Shown: piece after piece, positions 60,194 to 64,000 of the stretch
How positions within the stretch are numbered: the stretch's first letter is position 1
Layout: every line of letters begins with the position of its first letter
IMG/VR virus record: IMGVR_UViG_3300008448_014963
Coordinates: 1-64,000 of that record
DNA: 64,000 nt
Source: a virus
Strand: one strand, 5' to 3'
Notes under the pieces: generated by a model
What the model saw: only the letters and a program-made list of their open reading frames with translations
Databases searched by the model: none
Told to the model about the DNA's origin: nothing
Made by a program: the position numbers and the translations under genes

Positions 60194-63100
60194 GTGGCAA
60201 GGAAAATAATCAAACAGACGGCTTCTTTTGGAGTTTTAAGAGCTAACCCAAGAATCAGTGGTAATGTTAAAATCACTGTTGATTCAAAAGATGATATTTG
60301 GCTTAATTCTATAGATTCTAATGCGGAAATGTCTAATCGAGCATATAAAGCTTTTAGAATTTCTCCCGAGTCATCGTTTGATCGTGATCTTTACACATTC
60401 TTTGATAACGGACAAACGCCTTCGCAATTTGTTTTTGGACTTTCCGGTGAAGGAACCCCTGTACAAAACCAGATCGAAAACCTTTCTGGCCAATATAATT
60501 TCACATACAGTGCAGGTGTTACTCCATTAGTTTCTGATCGTTATCCTGAGGATTTCTCATATTTAGCTCCTTTTTGGCTTGGCGAAGATATTCCCGATTA
60601 CTTTGTTATTTTCAAAGTTAATGATCCTATTGATTATCCATATCAGGTTCCAGTTTCTGCTTTAGAAGCTGGTAAAAATTATAAAATTCTTGAAGATCCA
60701 TCAGTAGATGTGGACTCTCCAGGTTACTTGCCTTTCATTGTTCAATATCTTGGACAGAATTATACTGATGGAAACATTTTAACTGGACAGATTAGTCCAT
60801 TTTTTACTGTACTGCAAGGACAAGGAAGTGTTATTCTTCTTGATCCCTTGTACAATCTTAATAATGTTGAGAACACTGCATCACACTTTACAGAAAAAAT
60901 TCTTCCTAAATCCACAGTTGTTGCAACTTATGATATGGGAGAATCTTCTAAGATAGGAAAATATCTTAGAAAAATTAAACAAACGCCAGGTTTTACTGAT
61001 TCCCTTATAGACGTTAGATTTGAAGAGAATCAGCTTACAACCTATAATGGTGTTAACTATTCAGTTGGTGTCTTTGATAAGAAAGGGGATTATTTATTAG
61101 ATTTCTTTTCAGATCCCAGTTCACAGATAGGATTCGAAGAATCTATGACAGATGGATTCAGAAGAAATGGGATTATTAGTTATAAACTGCTTAATCTTGA
61201 ATTTTTATTCGATGACAAAGATTCTGAAAACTACACAATTAATAGATATTTTGGACTTTATGTGAATGCAGCAGAAATGGCTTCATTCCAGTTGGACGGA
61301 AATGCTCTATATCTTGATCAAGGACAATCTGGAAACACTCCTGTTCCTCAAAGAAATGACAAAGGGTATTATTACCAAGATTTTCCTTATTACCAATACA
61401 ATAATGATGGTGTTAGAATTTTCATTGATTCAGAAAAAATAGAGGGAATAATTCCAGATTCAACGGATGTTAATGTCAATGAATTTAATAAGGTTTTCTG
61501 GATTCAGGACAAAAATGGAGATTTCTTATCTCTAAAGAGATCTGATACCTATGATACTTCACCTGGATTAGAAAAATATAGATACGGTCTTTCGGGATCT
61601 GAAAATCAATTAGTTCTTCAGAATATCTCATTGGACCTTTCAGTTCTGACCGGAAGTGATGTCACGACAAAAAAGCAATACGGAGCAACTTCGACTGGTG
61701 AGAAGGGAAGAGCTTATCAGGTAATTAGATTAACCGATGAGCTTACCAACACTAATCAAGATAGTTTTATATTCTATAATCCTTTAGGATTTTATGGAAC
61801 CCCTGGTGCAAAATACGACATTATTAGTGCTTCTGATATGTCCTCTGTTATTGATGAATGGGGACCAGGAAGCTATTATGCACAGGACAACGCTTATTAT
61901 TTTCATCCATTCGGAACGCCAGAAGATATTATTAGTGCCTTAACCGGAATTTTTAATTCTTTCACCTACAATTCATTTGAAGCTTTCCAATCTGGTGACG
62001 AACTCGTAATCAGGACAAGAGCAACAGGTGCTCAAGAAAATAATAAGTATTATCTGGATTTCTTCCAGAATTTTTCCACACAAACTAGAATGCCGGATTC
62101 TAGAAGAGGAATATTATTCATTAATGATATTGATGCTTGCGATATAAATCAAAAGCAATCTTTTGTAGGAGGATCTAACTATTCAAATACAAGGGTTAAA
62201 GTACTGCTTGAAGATGCCAACAAAATAGAGGTAGGAACAACTTTCCTAGATACAGTTAAGAACACTTCAACTGATACGTATAAAGGATTTCCAGAATATT
62301 CAAACAAGGGAGCTTCAGTAGTTGTCGGCAAGTTCAGATTTGTTGACCAGTATGCTAAAGATTCTGGAGGTGAAATTTTAGGTTTAAAAGATTTTGAAAC
62401 ACATGCTACTATTGAAGTTGAAGATTTTACTTCAAAAGTATCTCTTGGATCTATTAACAGAATTTCCACTTTTAACCCATATAGAATTCCACTTGGAATC
62501 TTTTCATTCTACGGTCTTAGAGAACTTGATATGGACTTCTGGCAAAGTCAATATGGATATACACCAACTAAGGAGTACTACAAGTATTTAGATGTGCAAC
62601 CGGAAGGAGAAACACAAATAGTTAATGGTAAGACTTATTTTGTATCGTCTGGAGCAGTTATCACGTATGACGGAAACAACATTACAGGACCAGATTTCTT
62701 TGAGGGGGTCGTAGACGAAACAGCTTACACACTGGTAACATCTTCTACTGGTGCAGAGGCCAACATTTATCCCACGATTTCCTCAAGAGGAAACGTTACA
62801 AGTGGAATTACAGGTTCCAACTTTGATACTGCATATTATCCAGACTTGGATGCTTTTCCTGGATTTTACGGAGTTCAAGCTCTTAAATTTGTGAATGATG
62901 AAGTTGGATCACAAACAAAGTTAGCCCAATTAAACTTTGGAAAATTGTCCTCCGAATATGATTACACTCAGGATAACTATAATCCAGATTTTGCAACTAT
63001 CAGTAGAGTTAGTCCGTATATTACAAAGTGGTCTTACAAGAGAGGAACAGATGTTAGAGGAAATCCTTACAGCTTAAATGCAAATATTGCTTTTAGCCCT

Positions 63101-64000
63101 CTGAACTTCTCTCCTAGCTTTTTTAGAAATTCACAGGACCCACAATACTTTACTCATGAGTGGTACCAACTTCAGAAACCTCCATATTCAATACCTGAGG
63201 AAACTCTTAAAGAAGATAAAAACTATTTAGCAGATGAATTAGATCAAGCTAAACTTATAAATGCTAATCCTTCTCTTAGAGATTATTTCTTGGACTATTT
63301 TTCAATAGAGGGTGAAGATCTTCTACAATATTATGTTGATAGCACAACTATTGAAAATATAAACCTATCAGAAAGATACAGTGTTTTTGATTTCAATTCA
63401 GCTAATGGATTTTCTGAAACATTATTCAGGGGAGCAAAAGTTAGAATTAAAAGAACCTTTACAAATTTCGGGCAACAAGAATCAATCAAATATCTGACTG
63501 ATGACAGATTTTATGATGAATATAAATTCTCTTGTGTCATTGTTCCTGTTGAAAACATTGAGGATGAGATTCAACCACCTATTAAAATAAAGGTAATTGA
63601 AAACAGAACTTTCAAAAATATAACCTTCGTAATTGAATTACTGATCGATGATGTAAGAGTTTATGATTTTGAGCCTACAATAGTTAGTCCACCACAGCAA
63701 TACTTGGATTTGGATTATTTCCTTCTTTATTCATTGAAAGATAAATTGGAAAGACAAGAAGGACCGGTTTCTTCACCTCCTACTTGGCTTCCAGGAGGAA
63801 CAATCGAACTTCCTGCAGTTGGTGATATTAAACTTTCATCTGCTTTAAACGTAACTTCAACTGCAAATGCTGCGGGTGTTGTATCTGTAGTTAACTCAGG
63901 AACTCCAGGAGATGATGGAACTGTTTATATCATACCAAATCCAGAATATGAATCGGATTTAAGAGAAGAAATTAATTTCACATACCCAATAAGTACTGTT
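60194..64000 (+). CDS. 3'-truncated giant tail/baseplate protein (at least 1269 codons)
   Basis: The frame is open from a GTG at 60194 to the last base of the window, so the gene continues beyond it. The GTG follows 16 nt after the previous stop and starts VARKIIKQTASFGVLRANP; no ATG is close. The protein is rich in Phe/Tyr/Asp and beta strands (KITVDSKDDIWLNSID, FAPFWLGEDIP-type loops, NYFVIFKV-type strands) and reads as a structural protein. Residues about 1215-1260 become Gly/Ser/Ala-rich (PGGTIELPAVGDIKLSSAL), as in fibre shafts. No catalytic motif seen. The family is not recognised. Confidence 0.7.
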   Translation, partial: MARKIIKQTASFGVLRANPRISGNVKITVDSKDDIWLNSIDSNAEMSNRAYKAFRISPESSFDRDLYTFFDNGQTPSQFVFGLSGEGTPVQNQIENLSGQYNFTYSAGVTPLVSDRYPEDFSYLAPFWLGEDIPDYFVIFKVNDPIDYPYQVPVSALEAGKNYKILEDPSVDVDSPGYLPFIVQYLGQNYTDGNILTGQISPFFTVLQGQGSVILLDPLYNLNNVENTASHFTEKILPKSTVVATYDMGESSKIGKYLRKIKQTPGFTDSLIDVRFEENQLTTYNGVNYSVGVFDKKGDYLLDFFSDPSSQIGFEESMTDGFRRNGIISYKLLNLEFLFDDKDSENYTINRYFGLYVNAAEMASFQLDGNALYLDQGQSGNTPVPQRNDKGYYYQDFPYYQYNNDGVRIFIDSEKIEGIIPDSTDVNVNEFNKVFWIQDKNGDFLSLKRSDTYDTSPGLEKYRYGLSGSENQLVLQNISLDLSVLTGSDVTTKKQYGATSTGEKGRAYQVIRLTDELTNTNQDSFIFYNPLGFYGTPGAKYDIISASDMSSVIDEWGPGSYYAQDNAYYFHPFGTPEDIISALTGIFNSFTYNSFEAFQSGDELVIRTRATGAQENNKYYLDFFQNFSTQTRMPDSRRGILFINDIDACDINQKQSFVGGSNYSNTRVKVLLEDANKIEVGTTFLDTVKNTSTDTYKGFPEYSNKGASVVVGKFRFVDQYAKDSGGEILGLKDFETHATIEVEDFTSKVSLGSINRISTFNPYRIPLGIFSFYGLRELDMDFWQSQYGYTPTKEYYKYLDVQPEGETQIVNGKTYFVSSGAVITYDGNNITGPDFFEGVVDETAYTLVTSSTGAEANIYPTISSRGNVTSGITGSNFDTAYYPDLDAFPGFYGVQALKFVNDEVGSQTKLAQLNFGKLSSEYDYTQDNYNPDFATISRVSPYITKWSYKRGTDVRGNPYSLNANIAFSPLNFSPSFFRNSQDPQYFTHEWYQLQKPPYSIPEETLKEDKNYLADELDQAKLINANPSLRDYFLDYFSIEGEDLLQYYVDSTTIENINLSERYSVFDFNSANGFSETLFRGAKVRIKRTFTNFGQQESIKYLTDDRFYDEYKFSCVIVPVENIEDEIQPPIKIKVIENRTFKNITFVIELLIDDVRVYDFEPTIVSPPQQYLDLDYFLLYSLKDKLERQEGPVSSPPTWLPGGTIELPAVGDIKLSSALNVTSTANAAGVVSVVNSGTPGDDGTVYIIPNPEYESDLREEINFTYPISTV

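Overview
The window looks like part of the genome of a large, AT-rich, contractile-tailed (myovirus-type, T4-related) bacteriophage. Evidence: a gp25-like baseplate wedge protein, a gp6-like wedge protein, a LysM tail/baseplate protein, a gp27-like hub, a gp5-like OB-fold spike, several giant virion proteins (985 to 2256 residues), PhoH, a free-standing homing endonuclease, near-continuous coding with 1-50 nt overlaps, and no tRNA, rRNA or CRISPR. Shine-Dalgarno sites are mostly absent before start codons and A/T-rich leaders dominate; together with regulator-propeller repeats this hints at a Bacteroidota host, but that is inference. Both ends of the window cut through genes. Layout: 1-4.8 kb holds a 5'-truncated unknown gene, a P-loop nucleotide-kinase-like gene, a glutamine-hydrolysing asparagine synthase, and (minus strand) a RimK-type ATP-grasp ligase fused to a RimB-like aspartic-protease-fold domain. 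4.9-8.2 kb holds small genes on both strands; five in a row start with a short K-x-(F/Y)-x-x-(F/Y) leader resembling the capsid-targeting peptide of T4 internal proteins, so this may be a set of packaged internal proteins. 8.3-23.5 kb is an 18-gene glycan island: at least seven glycosyltransferases of GT2/GT7, GT25 and DxD types, three unrelated fucosyltransferase families (GT11, GT10, NodZ/GT23-like), a NodU-type carbamoyltransferase, an FkbM and a second SAM methyltransferase, a DUF1796 protein, and nucleotide-sugar enzymes GDP-mannose 4,6-dehydratase, GDP-fucose-synthase/ColC-type epimerase-reductase and a ColD-type 3-dehydratase that has His188 in place of the PLP lysine. The phage therefore appears able to make a GDP-6-deoxy-L-hexose itself, L-fucose and/or the 3,6-dideoxy sugar L-colitose, and to attach it. 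23.5-25.4 kb holds small genes and a Nudix hydrolase. 25.4-38.7 kb is a baseplate hub/spike module that includes a protein with 17 VPG-DLG repeats. 38.7-43.6 kb holds an S1-domain protein, an amidoligase-like protein, a probable connector protein and a homing endonuclease on the opposite strand. 43.6-64 kb is the baseplate wedge and tail-fibre module, including a 2256-residue protein with two different beta-propellers. A GATATATA-like box recurs just upstream of most first genes of transcription units, often only 3-9 nt from the start codon, and divergent gaps carry one box for each direction. It is the best candidate for a phage promoter, or for a leaderless-mRNA signal. Three convincing hairpin terminators and one weak candidate were found. 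No stretch longer than 300 bases lacks a gene.
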